This document shows, piece after piece, positions 34,274 through 44,023 of a stretch of 60,033 nt of DNA. Both the position numbers and the translations under genes were made by a program. Source of the stretch: Sphingomonas liriopis (GTDB lineage: Bacteria; Pseudomonadota; Alphaproteobacteria; Sphingomonadales; Sphingomonadaceae); contig NZ_JAMLDY010000021.1 in assembly GCF_024211255.1 (NCBI RefSeq), positions 1 through 60,033 on the forward strand, given 5' to 3'. Each line of letters starts with the position of its first letter. The stretch's first letter is position 1. Below the pieces are notes generated by a model. The model saw only the letters and a program-made list of their open reading frames with translations, searched no databases and was not told the origin of the DNA.

Positions 34274-35221
34274 TTAGTGCCACTGGCTGAGCTTCACCGG
34301 GTGCGCATAAAGCCAGTCATGTGGAAATTCCCGTGCCAGACGCGCGGGATTCTTGCCAAGGCTATCGGCGAATTGTTCCGCGTCCTGACCATTCCAGAAT
34401 TCGACACCGCGCAATTCGCCGGCACGCGGCGGTGGGGTCATGAAGAAGTGTCCGAGGGGTAGTTCGGTACGCAGATCGTCGACTGCCAATGCCAGCGCAG
34501 TCGGTACCGCCACTTCCGCAAAGACGTTCATCGCCGCGAAGACGCCGCAATAATGGACGAAATGATCGAGCGCTTCTGCCGGGACGACGAAGAAGTCCGC
34601 ATAGCCCGCCAGGATGGGATAGTCGCTGCGCCGCCCGGTGACGCCCAGCCCCATGGCATGCGTCCACAGGCTGCGCCGCGCACCGCCGATCAGGCCGAAC
34701 CACAATTCGTCGACCGATCGCGGGACAGGCGCCACGAACCGAAGGCCCATCGCCTCGAAGCGGGCCTGCGCTTCCGATGCCGGCGGTAATTCGCTGCGCC
34801 AGTCGAAGCCCCTGCCGAATTTCCGGATGCACATCGCCGCCTCACCCGCCCAGGGCCAGCGATAGCGGACCGTGTCGGCCGGTGTGAGCGATTTGATGAA
34901 GCCCGAACCGCGCCCCAGGTCGAGCGCGGTCAACAGGCTGGTTTCGTCGAACCGCGGATTGACGATCAGATCGTCGGCGATGAAGGCATAATGGGTAATG
35001 CCCTCATCACGTTCGAGGCGCCCGCCCGCCTGCGCCACATGGCCGCTGAAGCGCCAGCTGGATTCATGGACCGCGATGACCCTCGGATCGGGGGATGTTC
35101 CGAACGGCATGATGAACTGGCGGTGCCTGAAGCGATCGCCGTACATTTCATCCAGCTTGGCGACGTTCTTCTCGTATTTGTGATTGAAGACGAAGACTGC
35201 AGCTGCGCGACAGGACGCCAT
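34274..35221 (-). CDS. Unknown protein partnered with a STELLO-type glycosyltransferase
   Basis: This 315-residue protein begins MASCRAAAVFVFNHKYEKNV and contains YAFIADDLIVNP (a DD motif like a GT-A metal site), PVPRSVDELWFGLIGGARRS and RRSDYPILAGYADFFVVPAE. No family is firmly recognised. The layout suggests a GT-A glycosyltransferase-like fold that reads another sugar. It starts seven bases after the DUF288 gene stop, so the two are co-transcribed. It is probably cytosolic. Confidence 0.6.
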   Translation of the reverse strand: MASCRAAAVFVFNHKYEKNVAKLDEMYGDRFRHRQFIMPFGTSPDPRVIAVHESSWRFSGHVAQAGGRLERDEGITHYAFIADDLIVNPRFDETSLLTALDLGRGSGFIKSLTPADTVRYRWPWAGEAAMCIRKFGRGFDWRSELPPASEAQARFEAMGLRFVAPVPRSVDELWFGLIGGARRSLWTHAMGLGVTGRRSDYPILAGYADFFVVPAEALDHFVHYCGVFAAMNVFAEVAVPTALALAVDDLRTELPLGHFFMTPPPRAGELRGVEFWNGQDAEQFADSLGKNPARLAREFPHDWLYAHPVKLSQWH

Positions 35222-35228
35222 CACTCGG

Positions 35229-36254
35229 TTATTCCCCGCTTGCCAGATCGTCGAGCCAGGCATCGAGCAGCGCGATTTCCTCTTGGCCCACGAAGCCTTC
35301 CTTCGCCAGCGCCGCATAGCAAAGGCGCATATCCGCCGGGATCCGGTCGACGCCGCCTGCCAGCGGCAGTTCCTTCAGAAGCTCCGCGATCCTGCGATTG
35401 CCTAGATAGCCGCTGATCTCGTCTTCGAAATCGCGCATGAGATTATGGTCGTTCCGATCCTGAACGACCGTCGCCTCCCGGAACAGCACCGTCCAGCCAT
35501 TGGCCCACGCGATGCGCTGCGCCACGAAGCTGCGCCAGATGTCGGTCATGCGGAACGAGCAATAGGCCGGCAGGTAAAGCAGCGGGAACGCTTCGCGGAA
35601 AAAGATCGTGTTCTGGCTGTTGAACGGACACCAGGCATCGTTGCCGAGCGCAACGCGCAGATCGCCATCGAAGCTGAACGGCAAGGGCAGCAAAAGGCGA
35701 TAGATGGCGTCGACGTCCGGATTTTCGTCGGCCAGCCCCTGCTGGATCGGCGCATAGCCGGCGACAGGTTCGGGCAGCCCGGGCAGCGGGTCGTTGACGG
35801 CGTCAAGTGGAAGGCCGCGTGGCCAGATCAGCTTGTCCGAATAATAGCGGTACAGATTGACCCACCCCGTACCGCTGAGCGTCGCGACCGGCAGATGCGG
35901 ATCGAGCGGGTGGTAGAAGGCTTCGGACGGCATGTTGTCGTCGTCGGTCTCGACGATGAAATCGGCGCCGCTGCGCCATGCCAGCAGATAGCCGATGTTC
36001 TTGCGGGCATAATGCCGGGTCGGACAGGTTACGGCGAACCGCGAATTAAGCGCCAGCTGCTGGTCGACGCTGAGATAGGTGCATCCATCGAGCGCGAAAT
36101 CGGCCGGGCTCTTGGTATCGCCGATGACGTAGAAATCATATCCCAGTCGGGTCGTATCCTCAGCGATGCGGCGCATCACCCCGTTCGGCGCCGCGATCGA
36201 CGTCATCACGACGGCCGCTTTCCGGCTACCCGTACTGTCCTGCGAAATCGTCAT
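35229..36254 (-). CDS. STELLO/DUF288-like glycosyltransferase
   Basis: This 341-residue protein contains KAAVVMTSIAAPNGVMRRIA, FYVIGDTKSP, HYARKNIGYLLAWRSGADFI and VETDDDNMPSEAFY, the central signature of the STELLO/DUF288 family (TDDDN metal site). GNDAWCPFNSQNTIFFREAF and RMTDIWRSFVAQRI follow. AGGAG lies five bases before ATG 36254. The family includes plant STELLO proteins and bacterial putative transferases. The donor is unknown. It lies between gmd and a possible partner enzyme. Confidence 0.75.
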   Translation of the reverse strand: MTISQDSTGSRKAAVVMTSIAAPNGVMRRIAEDTTRLGYDFYVIGDTKSPADFALDGCTYLSVDQQLALNSRFAVTCPTRHYARKNIGYLLAWRSGADFIVETDDDNMPSEAFYHPLDPHLPVATLSGTGWVNLYRYYSDKLIWPRGLPLDAVNDPLPGLPEPVAGYAPIQQGLADENPDVDAIYRLLLPLPFSFDGDLRVALGNDAWCPFNSQNTIFFREAFPLLYLPAYCSFRMTDIWRSFVAQRIAWANGWTVLFREATVVQDRNDHNLMRDFEDEISGYLGNRRIAELLKELPLAGGVDRIPADMRLCYAALAKEGFVGQEEIALLDAWLDDLASGE

Positions 36255-36359
36255 CAAATCTCCTGTGCGCCATCAGCGCATTCTGCGTAAGCTTGCCACC
36301 CGTATGGCGGCGTTCCCGCCGCCAGTTCGCAGCAATAGGTTCCTTTGGTCAGGTCCGCC

Positions 36360-37424
36360 TTATGCACCTTTTCCGATCGGTGCGGAGACCATGATCTTGA
36401 GATCCGCCTCGACCATCTCACGGGCCAGGTCGCGCGGGCTGGTTTCATGGCGCCAGCCCAGCTTTGCCTGGGCCTTGGCCGGATCGCCGATGAGTAGTTC
36501 GACCTCCGTCGGGCGGAAATAGCGGGGATCGACCTCGACCAGGCAGTGCCCGGTTTCTTGGCAATAGCCCTTCTCGTTCTCCCCTTCGCCTTCCCAGCGC
36601 AGGTGGATGCCGACATCCTCGAACGCCCATTCGACAAAGGTGCGCACCGGCGTCGTCTCACCGGTGGCGAGCACGTAATCGTCGGGCGTGTCCTGCTGGA
36701 GCATCAGCCACATGCCGCGGACATATTCGCGCGCATGGCCCCAGTCGCGCTTGGCATCGAGGTTGCCGAGCCAGAGCTTGTCTTGGCGGCCCAGGCTGAT
36801 CGCAGCGGCGGCGCGGGTGATCTTGCGCGTGACGAACGTCTCGCCGCGCAGCGGGCTTTCGTGATTGAACAGGATACCGTTCGACGCGTGCATGCCATAT
36901 GCCTCGCGATAGTTCACGACGATCCAATAGGCATAGAGCTTGGCGGCGGCATAGGGACTGCGCGGATAGAAGGGGGTGGTTTCGCGCTGCGGCACTTCCT
37001 GCACGAGACCGTAGAGTTCCGACGTCGACGCCTGATAGAAGCGCGTCGTCTTTTCGCGGCCGAGGATACGGATCGCTTCCAGTAGCCGGAGCGTGCCGAT
37101 GCCATCGGCATTAGCGGTATATTCCGGCGTTTCGAAGCTTACCGCCACATGGCTCTGCGCAGCGAGATTGTAGATCTCGTCGGGCTGCGTCTCCTGAACA
37201 AGCCGGATGAGGTTGGTCGAATCCGTGAGATCGCCGTAATGCAACGAGAAACGCGCATCGTCGACGTGCGGGTCCTCGTAGATATCCTCGATCCGGCCCG
37301 TATTGAAAGACGAGGAGCGCCGCTTAACACCATGAACACGGTAACCTTTTTCGAGTAGAAGCTGCGCAAGATACGCGCCGTCCTGGCCGGTCACGCCGGT
37401 GATGAGTGCAGTTTTACCGTTCAC
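36360..37424 (-). CDS. gmd: GDP-mannose 4,6-dehydratase
   Basis: This 354-residue SDR has [20 protein letters not shown] (NADP site), [63 protein letters not shown] (Tyr and Lys) and [16 protein letters not shown]. These are diagnostic for Gmd. It makes GDP-4-keto-6-deoxymannose, which the Fcl enzyme at 44024 turns into GDP-L-fucose. It diverges from the GT4 gene at 37557. Confidence 0.96.
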   Translation of the reverse strand: MNGKTALITGVTGQDGAYLAQLLLEKGYRVHGVKRRSSSFNTGRIEDIYEDPHVDDARFSLHYGDLTDSTNLIRLVQETQPDEIYNLAAQSHVAVSFETPEYTANADGIGTLRLLEAIRILGREKTTRFYQASTSELYGLVQEVPQRETTPFYPRSPYAAAKLYAYWIVVNYREAYGMHASNGILFNHESPLRGETFVTRKITRAAAAISLGRQDKLWLGNLDAKRDWGHAREYVRGMWLMLQQDTPDDYVLATGETTPVRTFVEWAFEDVGIHLRWEGEGENEKGYCQETGHCLVEVDPRYFRPTEVELLIGDPAKAQAKLGWRHETSPRDLAREMVEADLKIMVSAPIGKGA

Positions 37425-37556
37425 GTTGCCTTGTCCCCGATCTGAATGTAAGCGTGCCTAGTCTGGGCAGGCAGGTGAGGCAAGAGCACCCCTGTACCTA
37501 CTCCTCCCCGAACATTGTAAAATGCGGCAAAGGACGCGGTCTTGTACGAGCGACGG

Positions 37557-38675
37557 ATGCGGATCGGACTATTGTCCCCTTGGGCGTCGCGTTCCGGAGG
37601 CGGAGTGTTCGAGGCGATCGTGGCGCAGGCGCAGATGCTCGCGGACGCAGATGCCGAGCCGATCGTGTTCGCGCTGCACGACGAATATTGCGACGCCGAT
37701 CGCCATCGTTTCGGCACCATCTCGGTCCATACCGGCCATGTGGTGGGACCGCGGCAGGTGGGATGGAGCCCCGACCTTGGACGCATGCTGGCCGCCGCCG
37801 ACCTCGACCTGTTACATCTCCACGGCGTATGGACGGCGACGTCCCATCTGGGCGCCGCATGGGCCCGCAGGACGGACAAGCCCTATGTTATCTCGCCGCA
37901 CGGCATGCTGGACCCCTGGATTACCGGCCGCGGCCGGACCAAGAAATGGATCGCCAGACGCCTGTACGAGCGGCGCAGCTGGGCGAGGGCAACGATGTTC
38001 CACGCATTGACGGATGCGGAGGCCGCCGACATCGCCCGGGAAACCGGGCGCGATGCCGTCACCGTCATTCCGAACCCCGTGGACTTCGATGCAGCCCCGG
38101 CCCCGGCGGCATCAGGTCCGCAGCCGATCGTGTATCTCGGCCGCATCCATTCGAAAAAGAATATTGATTCCCTGATCGACGGGTGGCGGTTGCTGGTCGA
38201 CCGGCGCGGCATGGCGACGCCGCCCCTGACCATCGCAGGATGGGGGGACGATCATGATGTCGCAGCGCTCGGTGCGCGTATCGCCGCCGTGGGGGATGCC
38301 CGGCTTTCCTTCGTCGGTCCGGTGTATGGTGCCGACAAGCAGCGGCTAATCGCAGGTGCCGTCGCGCTTGCGCTGCCGTCCCATAGCGAGGGATTGCCGA
38401 TGGTGATCCTCGAAAGCTGGGCCGCCGGCGTCCCCACGGCGATGTCGACCCATTGCCACCTGTCCGAAGGGTTCGGTGCCGGTGCCGCGGTCGATAGCGG
38501 AACGGAGCCCGGGACGATCGCCGCGGCCCTGTCCACCCTGATCGACGAAGATGCGACGGCCCGCGCGGCCCGCTCTGCCGCGGCCCGTCGCCTGGTCGCC
38601 GAACGCTTCGTCGTTCCGGTAATCCGCACCGCATGGTTTTCCGCCTATCGGCGGCTGATCGAGCGACGCATATGA
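37557..38675 (+). CDS. Family 4 glycosyltransferase (EPS)
   Basis: This 372-residue GT-B enzyme begins MRIGLLSPWASRSGGGVFEA. The donor domain has IVYLGRIHSKKNIDSLIDGW and LPSHSEGLPMVILESWAAGV (E-x7-E). YVISPHGMLDPW is typical of WcaI/WcaL-like GT4 enzymes. ATG 37557 is chosen over TTG 37542. The stop overlaps the next gene (ATGA), which encodes an acetyltransferase. Confidence 0.88.
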   Translation: MRIGLLSPWASRSGGGVFEAIVAQAQMLADADAEPIVFALHDEYCDADRHRFGTISVHTGHVVGPRQVGWSPDLGRMLAAADLDLLHLHGVWTATSHLGAAWARRTDKPYVISPHGMLDPWITGRGRTKKWIARRLYERRSWARATMFHALTDAEAADIARETGRDAVTVIPNPVDFDAAPAPAASGPQPIVYLGRIHSKKNIDSLIDGWRLLVDRRGMATPPLTIAGWGDDHDVAALGARIAAVGDARLSFVGPVYGADKQRLIAGAVALALPSHSEGLPMVILESWAAGVPTAMSTHCHLSEGFGAGAAVDSGTEPGTIAAALSTLIDEDATARAARSAAARRLVAERFVVPVIRTAWFSAYRRLIERRI

Positions 38676-39247
38676 CAGCTCCCCTTGAGGCCCATCGCGC
38701 GGGCGGCCCCAGTTTTTCGATCGCCAACCGGGCGCATCGCGTCCTTTGGGGCGTCGCATGGCTGATGCTGGCACGCTGGACGCCCCCCCCGATGCATCGG
38801 TGGCGCGCCGCGTTGCTGCGCACGTTCGGGGCAAAGGTGGGACGGCGCGCGCGCGTCTATGGCAGTACGCGTGTCTGGTTGCCGCGGAACCTGTCTATCG
38901 GCGATCAATCGGTCCTCGGCCCGCGCGTGCGCTGCTATAATCAGGGGCATATCACCATCGGAGACCGGGTGACGGTGTCGCAGGACGCTTCGCTTTGCGC
39001 GAGCAGTCACGACGTTTCCGATCCGCATTTCCAGCTGGTGTTGCGCCCCATTACGATCGACGACGATGCCTGGATCGCGGCGGAGGCGTTCGTCGGCCCA
39101 GCCGTGAAGGTTGGGGCCGGGGCATTGCTCGGTGCGCGCGGGGTCGCCATGCGCGATCTCGAACCATGGACGATCTATACCGGCAATCCGGCGACGGCGC
39201 TCAGGAAACGACGCTTCCGCACGACCGGACGTCCCGCCGGGGGCTGA
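38672..39247 (+). CDS. WcaF-like O-acetyltransferase (left-handed beta helix)
   Basis: This 191-residue protein has hexapeptide repeats from about residue 65: IGDQSVLGPRVRCYNQG, ITIGDRVTVSQDASLC, ASSHDVSDPHF, ITIDDDAWIAAEAFVGPAVK and VGAGALLGARGVAMRDL, then YTGNPA. That pattern is typical of the WcaF/NodL acetyltransferase family. It would O-acetylate a sugar of the repeat unit. It is translationally coupled to the GT4 gene. Confidence 0.85.
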   Translation: MTAPLEAHRAGGPSFSIANRAHRVLWGVAWLMLARWTPPPMHRWRAALLRTFGAKVGRRARVYGSTRVWLPRNLSIGDQSVLGPRVRCYNQGHITIGDRVTVSQDASLCASSHDVSDPHFQLVLRPITIDDDAWIAAEAFVGPAVKVGAGALLGARGVAMRDLEPWTIYTGNPATALRKRRFRTTGRPAGG

Positions 39248-39308
39248 TCGCGAGCAGGCGGAGGGGATGCGGTCGCGGTTTGTGCCCTTCCGACGCAGTC
39301 GGACCGGG

Positions 39309-40550
39309 TCAGTTCGCGACGCGCTTGACGACGACCGTCCGGTACATGAGCATCAATGCCAGCACCGTATGTACGGCAAGCCCGACGATCATGGCGGACG
39401 ATACGGTGATCGACGTCAGGCGAACTCCCGCCACGAGCATCAGGAGTATCAGCACGTCACAGATCGCCACCATGGCGGCGACTGCGAGGGCATCGCACAG
39501 CATCAGGGTCAGCTGTCCGCATATTGCTGCCGTGGTCCATAGCATGATGATGAACGCCCATGGCCGGACGATCGGCAGGCCCGCAATGTCGATTCCGATC
39601 CAGACACGCACCGCCCATGGCAGGATCTGTACCAGCAGGTAGCCGCCGACCGGGATGCAGACGATCACGACGGCGACACATGCTCGTGCCATGACCCGGC
39701 CGGCATTCGGGTTGGGCGCGCGCATGTTGAACACCAGCCATGGCAGAAAGGGGACCAGAAGCGCGACCGCCAGATTGGCGCCGATGGTCGCCAGGCGGAA
39801 AAGCGGCGCTTCGGCGGTGGAGATGCTCGGTAGCGACGGCCAGAAGGTGGAGATCGTCGGCAGGGTCACGAGGATTGCCGATGCGACGGACACGAGAAAC
39901 AGCGGCACCCCCGCCCGCAGCGACCGGCCAATACCGCTTCCCCCCGAGACGAGCAGTCCGCGAAATGTCGGATCGCGAAGCCGCGCGCCGAAGGACAGCA
40001 TCGAGGCGAGGGCCGGTGCGCAATAGGTGATGATCGAAACGATCGTGAGATCGTAATGGCCGGTAGCGCGCAGGATCAGAAATGCCGTCGCCATCACGAC
40101 GAAGGACAGCGCAAGACAGGAATTGACCACCCACGCCCGTTCGGTGGCGAACCATGTCTGGTCCGCTACGGAACAGACGAGCCCGGCTAGTATGATCCAT
40201 GTCGTTGGAATGATGAAACCCAAGCCGGTCATCGGCGCGACGAGCAGGACCGCGACGCCAACGACCAACGCGATGGCCGCGGTCAGGCGGACATACAACC
40301 CGATCTCCTGGGTGCCGGCAATGGACCCGTTCGCCACATGATTGTGCATGGCGGTCCGCAGGACGAGCGCACCCATTCCGGCCTGTACCAAGCCCAGGGG
40401 AGCCAGATATCCGAACACGAGCAGGAGTTGTCTCGTCTGCTCGGCCGTGATGGTTCGTGCCGCCACGCCCACGATTAGCAATGTATAGACGAAGCCTCCG
40501 ATCTTCAGAACAGCGCTGAAGATCGTGTTGAGGGCAGCCGAACGCAGCAT
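39309..40550 (-). CDS. wzx: Polysaccharide flippase-like membrane protein (Wzx)
   Basis: This 413-residue protein has about twelve hydrophobic segments, starting MLRSAALNTIFSAVLKIGGF and VYTLLIVGVAARTITAEQT. This is the layout of MATE/MOP-type polysaccharide flippases. It moves lipid-linked repeat units to the periplasmic face. It starts four bases after the FkbM gene and ends an operon GT8-FkbM-wzx on the minus strand. Wzx proteins are poorly conserved, so the call rests on topology and context. Confidence 0.75.
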   Translation of the reverse strand: MLRSAALNTIFSAVLKIGGFVYTLLIVGVAARTITAEQTRQLLLVFGYLAPLGLVQAGMGALVLRTAMHNHVANGSIAGTQEIGLYVRLTAAIALVVGVAVLLVAPMTGLGFIIPTTWIILAGLVCSVADQTWFATERAWVVNSCLALSFVVMATAFLILRATGHYDLTIVSIITYCAPALASMLSFGARLRDPTFRGLLVSGGSGIGRSLRAGVPLFLVSVASAILVTLPTISTFWPSLPSISTAEAPLFRLATIGANLAVALLVPFLPWLVFNMRAPNPNAGRVMARACVAVVIVCIPVGGYLLVQILPWAVRVWIGIDIAGLPIVRPWAFIIMLWTTAAICGQLTLMLCDALAVAAMVAICDVLILLMLVAGVRLTSITVSSAMIVGLAVHTVLALMLMYRTVVVKRVAN

Positions 40551-40554
40551 CGGA

Positions 40555-41403
40555 TTACGATTTGGGCCGGAAGACCAGCCATGTCTGCCGATATTTTCGA
40601 CCTTCGGAGCAAATGAGCCATTGGTCATCTTCGGTCAAGTCGGAGATCTCTTCGATCTGTAGCGGCGAGCGTGCTCCGGTGGTGAAGGATTGCACATCGA
40701 AGATCGGTGCCGCGCGGTCGCGCAATATCTTTTCTACCTGATGTTCGTCCATATCCTCGTGATCGTGGATTTCGACAACGATGACCGCCTGCGACAGCAG
40801 TTTCAGGGCGTCGTCGTTCAGAACGAAGACCTCGGCACCTTCGATGTCGCACAGTACCATGCAACGGTCGAACGATTCCACCGACAGTGAGGTCAACGAT
40901 CCGGCATCCGCCGCGCTATGGATCTCCAGATCGTCCTGTACGCCGTTCAATTCAGCGAGCGCCTTGATCGACGCGCGTGCCTTGGGATTCATTTCGAAGG
41001 CGATGCTGCGCTTTGCCAGCCCGGCCTTGAGAACGCCGACCGCATAATAGCCGTCGGCGGCTCCGATATCGATGAAGACTGGCCGTGTACGCAGCGCGTC
41101 GGCGACCGTCTCGACGACTTCCTTTTCATACAGCCCGAGCAACATGCCGGCGCGGTCGCCCGCTCCCCAGGTGGCATCAAGGCGGATATTCAGGCCGGCG
41201 AAGGGGCCGCGGCGGACGACGCCGCCCAGCCTGTTGAACAGCCGTTTCGACAGAATGATCCGGCGCCGTCCAAGTCCGCCGGTTATGCCCAGATGCGCCT
41301 GAACGAACTCGACCGCCTTCTCCATCGCCCGTGACCAGCCATCCTGGGCGGCAATGCGCCGAAAGCGGCTCAAATACCCTTCGTTCTGTCTTTGCATCAT
41401 CAT
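40555..41403 (-). CDS. FkbM-family methyltransferase-like protein
   Basis: This 282-residue protein has a SAM-binding start VFIDIGAADGYYAVGVLKA and IAFEMNPKARASIKALAEL. CDIEGAEVFVLND holds the DIEG acidic motif of FkbM methyltransferases. The N-terminal 90 residues are basic. It probably O-methylates a glycan residue. The ATG overlaps the GT8 stop by four bases. Confidence 0.75.
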   Translation of the reverse strand: MMMQRQNEGYLSRFRRIAAQDGWSRAMEKAVEFVQAHLGITGGLGRRRIILSKRLFNRLGGVVRRGPFAGLNIRLDATWGAGDRAGMLLGLYEKEVVETVADALRTRPVFIDIGAADGYYAVGVLKAGLAKRSIAFEMNPKARASIKALAELNGVQDDLEIHSAADAGSLTSLSVESFDRCMVLCDIEGAEVFVLNDDALKLLSQAVIVVEIHDHEDMDEHQVEKILRDRAAPIFDVQSFTTGARSPLQIEEISDLTEDDQWLICSEGRKYRQTWLVFRPKS

Positions 41404-42260
41404 TTTCCAAGTAGGTTTGCAATTTTACGGGTGGTGCGCTGCAGGATCCAGCCCGCCTCGTAACGCTGTAGGAGCGGGTATCGAAGGGCACGCATTTCCT
41501 GCGCATATTCGGCGCTGAAACGATGGCGGCTGCCCAGCATCCACGGCTTGCGCGATCCGGTCGCGTGCAGGATATGCCCCTGCTGTCTGTCGAGCGGCGC
41601 ATGGTCGTTGGACATGTAGTTGAACCGTGTCGGCAGCGCCGTCCAGCGATCGCGAAAGGCCAGGTTCAGCGCATCCTGGTCCAGAAATCCGGAGGATTGG
41701 TGTATCCGCCGCATAATGGTGCGGCTTTCGCGCATCCGTTCGGCAATTTCCTTACCGAACGTATCGTGGTTGAAGATCATCACGCCGGAATTGAAATAGG
41801 AAGTGATATCGGGGTCGATCGCTCTGATCGATGTGCCAACCTGGTCGTGGGGACGTGCCGAGAGCGGTTTGTCGGTCGGCAGCGAAAGACCGATATCGTC
41901 GATCGAGGTGTGGATGATCGTGTCGATATCAACGTAAAGAGCATTGCCTGTCAGGTTGCTCATATCGAAATAGTATAGCCGGAAACAGATTTCCGGCTTG
42001 AAATGATCGGTGAACTGCAGCGTTTCGCATTCGCGCAGTGCCGCATCGCTCATCGGAAGCGTCTTTACGGTCATCGCGTCCCGCGCCTGGCGGAACATCC
42101 CGTTCAGCAAGCGGTCGAACGCGGCGACATGGTCGCGCCGCATCAAGACTTCTACCTCGACCGGCACCTGCGCGGTGCGCGTAAGCGAACCGAGAGTGCA
42201 TACCATCCCCCGCCAGTAACTAGGTTCATACGACATGAACACACGACGAATCTGGCTCAT
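41400..42260 (-). CDS. Family 8 glycosyltransferase
   Basis: This 286-residue protein has the GT8 DxD motif in LYVDIDTIIHTSIDD, the SGVMIFNHDTF and FLDQDALNLAFRDRW blocks, and HILHATGSRKPWM near the end. This is the pattern of LgtC-like galactosyl or glucosyl transferases. A retaining mechanism is expected for the family. It is the first gene of the minus operon with FkbM and wzx. Confidence 0.85.
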   Translation of the reverse strand: MSQIRRVFMSYEPSYWRGMVCTLGSLTRTAQVPVEVEVLMRRDHVAAFDRLLNGMFRQARDAMTVKTLPMSDAALRECETLQFTDHFKPEICFRLYYFDMSNLTGNALYVDIDTIIHTSIDDIGLSLPTDKPLSARPHDQVGTSIRAIDPDITSYFNSGVMIFNHDTFGKEIAERMRESRTIMRRIHQSSGFLDQDALNLAFRDRWTALPTRFNYMSNDHAPLDRQQGHILHATGSRKPWMLGSRHRFSAEYAQEMRALRYPLLQRYEAGWILQRTTRKIANLLGK

Positions 42261-42561
42261 AGAAGGACGGTCATTTCATCAATCGCAGTCGCAGTCACGA
42301 AACCGGCTGGACGCGCATCACCGCAGCAAGGACATCGCGCCATCGGCTTCGCAAAAGAACCTTGCCGGGGAGGCCGGGCCATAGACGGTAATCGCAAGAG
42401 TGACCAGACCCATCACCATATGCGTTCACAATCAGGCCGAAGCGATTGCCGATGCTTCGTGGCCGCGTGCGAGTGTCCCGATTTCGCGACGAAGGCGGGG
42501 TGCGGATTTTGCCGGGCCGGGATCGGGCAGATCCGGCATGGTTTGCCCGAAAAGGTGCGGC
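42261..42561. other. Gene-free stretch between EPS operons
   Basis: These 301 bases hold only shadow frames. The stretch must carry the promoter of the GT8 operon and the 3' end of the GT4 gene to its right. No clear promoter or terminator was recognised. Confidence 0.4.
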
Positions 42562-43698
42562 TCAATCTGTCGCGAACGGCAGGTGCGGCAGCACGCCGCT
42601 CACGAATTCGCCGACATCGCCCAAAGGGGCGAGCGCAGCCGACTGCGCCGTCATCCGTTGCCACGTCGACGGTTCCGATCCGATGGCCATCATGGCGCGT
42701 GCCCAGCCATCGTGATCGGTCGGCGCGTGGATGAAGGCATTCCCGTTCTCGACCGCGAGCAGGTCGATCGCCCCTACATTCGTGGCGAGGATGACCGGTA
42801 GCGCAAAGGCGAGCGCCTCGTTGACGACCAAGCCCCATTGTTCCTCGATACTCGGCAACAGCAGGCAGACCGCGTTCGCCAGATGCAGTGCGACCTCGGC
42901 CTGGCCAACGAACCCCGTGAAGTCGACCCAGTCGAGCAGGCCCAGTTCCGCCGCCGTCGCACGCAATTCGCCTTCCAGCGGTCCTCCGCCGCACAATATC
43001 AGACGCCGTCGCGACGTCGGATCGATCCGGCGGAACCTGGCATAGGCATGGAGCAGGAAGGCTAGGTTCTTCTTGGGAACATAGCGCGCGACCGCCACGA
43101 ACGGGCGTGCGGGCCAGGGTTGCGGCGTGGTGCCGGCGGCAAGTGCCCGAATGCGATCGAGCGAGACGGTGTCGTAGCCGGTCGTGATCGGACGTCGCTG
43201 CAATCCCAGAAACCGCAGATAGTCGGCCGAACGTCCGCCGGCGGCAAAGCCGCCGCTATAGGGGAACATTAGAAGCCTTTTCATGGCTTCCAGTGCGGCA
43301 CGGCGTGGCTTGTCGTCATATTTGGAATCCAGCATGACGACAGCGCGTCGGCCGCATGCGCGTGCGGCAAGCGCGGCAAGGAAATGCGACGGCCGTTCGT
43401 AACCGGAAAAGAACACCGCCCGGACGTCCGGGCGGGTGACGGCATGTACTAATGCGCGAGCGACATCGGCAACGGGCAGGGTTTCGGTGGGCTTGCTGCC
43501 GAACAGCGTGTGTTTTTCAAAGTGGCGCCCGTTGCCGGTCACATCCCAGGCGTAGGTCAGGCTGACGGCGGACAGTTCGATCCCCACCACCCGCGCCCGT
43601 CCGGCCAAAGCCTTGCCCACCGCCTCGCATCGATCCATGTGATAGGGACCGAACTGATCCCAGACGAACAATACCCGCGGCAGCGTTTCGCAACTCAT
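42562..43698 (-). CDS. Family 4 glycosyltransferase (EPS)
   Basis: This protein has 378 residues from ATG 43698 (MSCETLPRVLFVWDQFGPYH). It has a GT-B fold with VAVARYVPKKNLAFLLHAYA and LPSIEEQWGLVVNEALAFAL (E-x7-E variant). A GGGPLEGEL loop is present. It is transcribed alone and diverges from fcl. The sugar is unknown. Confidence 0.85.
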   Translation of the reverse strand: MSCETLPRVLFVWDQFGPYHMDRCEAVGKALAGRARVVGIELSAVSLTYAWDVTGNGRHFEKHTLFGSKPTETLPVADVARALVHAVTRPDVRAVFFSGYERPSHFLAALAARACGRRAVVMLDSKYDDKPRRAALEAMKRLLMFPYSGGFAAGGRSADYLRFLGLQRRPITTGYDTVSLDRIRALAAGTTPQPWPARPFVAVARYVPKKNLAFLLHAYARFRRIDPTSRRRLILCGGGPLEGELRATAAELGLLDWVDFTGFVGQAEVALHLANAVCLLLPSIEEQWGLVVNEALAFALPVILATNVGAIDLLAVENGNAFIHAPTDHDGWARAMMAIGSEPSTWQRMTAQSAALAPLGDVGEFVSGVLPHLPFATD

Positions 43699-44023
43699 CA
43701 GCAAGATCTACCGTTTCAGGAGGTGAATTCGATCGGTCCCGGCGATCGGGTCCGGTGCGCGGACGATGCCGTCGCCCGGTGGCGACCGCGGGGTCGATGT
43801 CCGGAACGACTACCGGCTACGGCATGGTGCGTGCGACGCCCTCTCCCTGCTTCTTTGCGATCACAATAGGGGTAAACGCAGCGATCGCCAAGCGCCGGCC
43901 GACGGTTCCGACCCATAGGGTGCCGGCGACTCATGGCTGGTCACGTTCGCATCACCGGTTTAAGGGCTCGCGCTACGTGCCGGCTTCCGGCTCCCCTGCG
44001 CATCCACAACCAGATCGGTGATC
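43699..44023. other. Divergent intergenic region between a GT4 gene and fcl
   Basis: These 325 bases are without a gene and must hold the two divergent promoters. No operator or box could be assigned with confidence. Confidence 0.4.
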
